Part shown: piece by piece, positions 4,534 to 6,153 of the stretch | Position numbering within the stretch: the first letter of the stretch is position 1 | How the letters are laid out: every line of letters starts with the position of its first letter | Assembly: GCA_030638665.1 (NCBI GenBank) | Contig: DAOWEF010000026.1 | Span: 1-6,153, forward strand | DNA: 6,153 nt | Origin: Dehalococcoidia bacterium | Lineage (GTDB): Bacteria; Chloroflexota; Dehalococcoidia; E44-bin15 | Direction: 5' to 3' | Program-made: the position numbers and the translations under genes | The notes under the pieces: model-generated | The model's input: only the letters and a program-made list of their open reading frames with translations | Databases searched by the model: none | What the model was told of the DNA's origin: nothing

Positions 4534-4925
4534 GTATTTTCAAAGCTGTACTGGGGATCTGCGAGACGAAGCCGTTGAGCAGCGAGTTGTGGAGCCTTGA
4601 GGGGAACAAGGCGCGGGTGAAGCTCAGCCAGATGCCTGAACCTCTGCAAAAGGGAGGTGCAGTCTATCTCAAAGGGGGCGGACTCTCTAAACCCGTTCTC
4701 CTGCTGAGAACCGAGGATGACCGCTATCTTGCCTTTGAGGACCGCTGCACTCACTTCGGTCACCGCAAGCTTGACCTGGTTCCAGGTGAAGCTAAGTTGC
4801 GCTGCTGCAGCATCAACCATTCCACCTATGATCTTGAGGGTAACAGGCTAAGTGGCCCGGCCAAGAGGCCGATCGCTTGCTACACGGTAGAGCAGAGCAA
4901 CGGCGATCTCGAAATCACGCTGTAG
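4530..4925 (+). CDS. Rieske-type [2Fe-2S] protein with unusual second ligand motif
   Basis: This 131-residue protein has a C-terminal Rieske-like domain from about residue 44. The first ligand pair is C73-T-H75 in EDRCTHFGH. The second region reads LRCCSINHSTYDLEGNRLSGPA (90-111), in which the downstream DLEGNRLSGPA matches normal Rieske proteins. The histidine H97 is three residues after C93 (CxxxH) or four after C92, not the usual CxxH. No transmembrane segment or signal peptide is visible, so a soluble cytoplasmic protein is expected. The first 43 residues are not recognised. The ATG has AAGGAGG 6 nt ahead and overlaps the aldolase stop as ATGA. A longer frame open from 4284 lies inside the aldolase gene and is rejected. 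An electron-transfer role linked to the aldolase operon is inference. Confidence 0.82.
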   Translation: MSIFKAVLGICETKPLSSELWSLEGNKARVKLSQMPEPLQKGGAVYLKGGGLSKPVLLLRTEDDRYLAFEDRCTHFGHRKLDLVPGEAKLRCCSINHSTYDLEGNRLSGPAKRPIACYTVEQSNGDLEITL

Positions 4926-5018
4926 ATAATTCACCTGCTGCGGTGAGCGGTCGAGCTGGGGGATCGTCCCAAAAAAAGCGGGCTTCAAGCGACTGGCGTA
5001 AAGGGCGAAGTTGTGTGA

Positions 5019-6153
<1,135 letters not shown>

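Noticed and set aside
4926..4980. Possible terminator after the Rieske gene (GGGA-TCG-TCCC followed by A-run)
   Set aside because: The stem is only 4 bp, the following run is A rather than T, and on the other strand the T-run precedes the stem.

Overview
The window looks like a bacterial chromosome segment of moderate to high G+C, probably from an anaerobic or sediment-type bacterium. The two desulforedoxin-like mini-proteins point to anaerobic redox biology. The gene mix (yebC-ruvC-ruvA, signal peptidase, LsrF-like aldolase, Rieske protein, family 1 glycosidase) would fit a Chloroflexota/Dehalococcoidia-like lineage. That assignment is inferred from gene content and general sequence feel, not from any search.

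Left part (1-2147, minus strand): a compact cluster read right to left, yebC, ruvC, ruvA, then a partial gene with a Trm112-like zinc ribbon. ruvC and ruvA overlap by ATGA, and the Trm112-like gene starts 4 nt after ruvA. A near-consensus sigma70 promoter (TTGACC, 17 nt, TAGAAT) lies just upstream of yebC. ruvA and ruvC supply Holliday-junction branch migration and resolution; YebC/TACO1 proteins act in translation or regulation.

Middle part (2241-3620, plus strand): a divergent type I signal peptidase gene with all catalytic motifs is followed by about 450 bp without a gene. This gap holds several repeat-like and palindromic elements and ends in a very strong promoter (TTGACC, 17 nt, TATAAT). 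The promoter drives two tiny paralogous genes for desulforedoxin-like Fe(Cys)4 proteins (39 and 47 residues, TTG and GTG starts), closed by a clear intrinsic terminator.

Right part (3663-6153, plus strand): a putative promoter precedes an LsrF/DhnA-type class I aldolase gene. It overlaps by ATGA with a small Rieske-type protein gene whose second Cys/His pair has unusual spacing. After a 144-nt gap comes a family 1 beta-glycosidase gene that runs off the end of the window, one base into the codon expected to encode its catalytic nucleophile.

I see no CRISPR array, rRNA, tRNA, transposase, phage or defence gene. The most interesting points are the tandem desulforedoxin unit with its palindromic upstream region, the coupling of an aldolase to an atypical Rieske protein, and the NEP-to-NEL change in the glycosidase acid/base motif.
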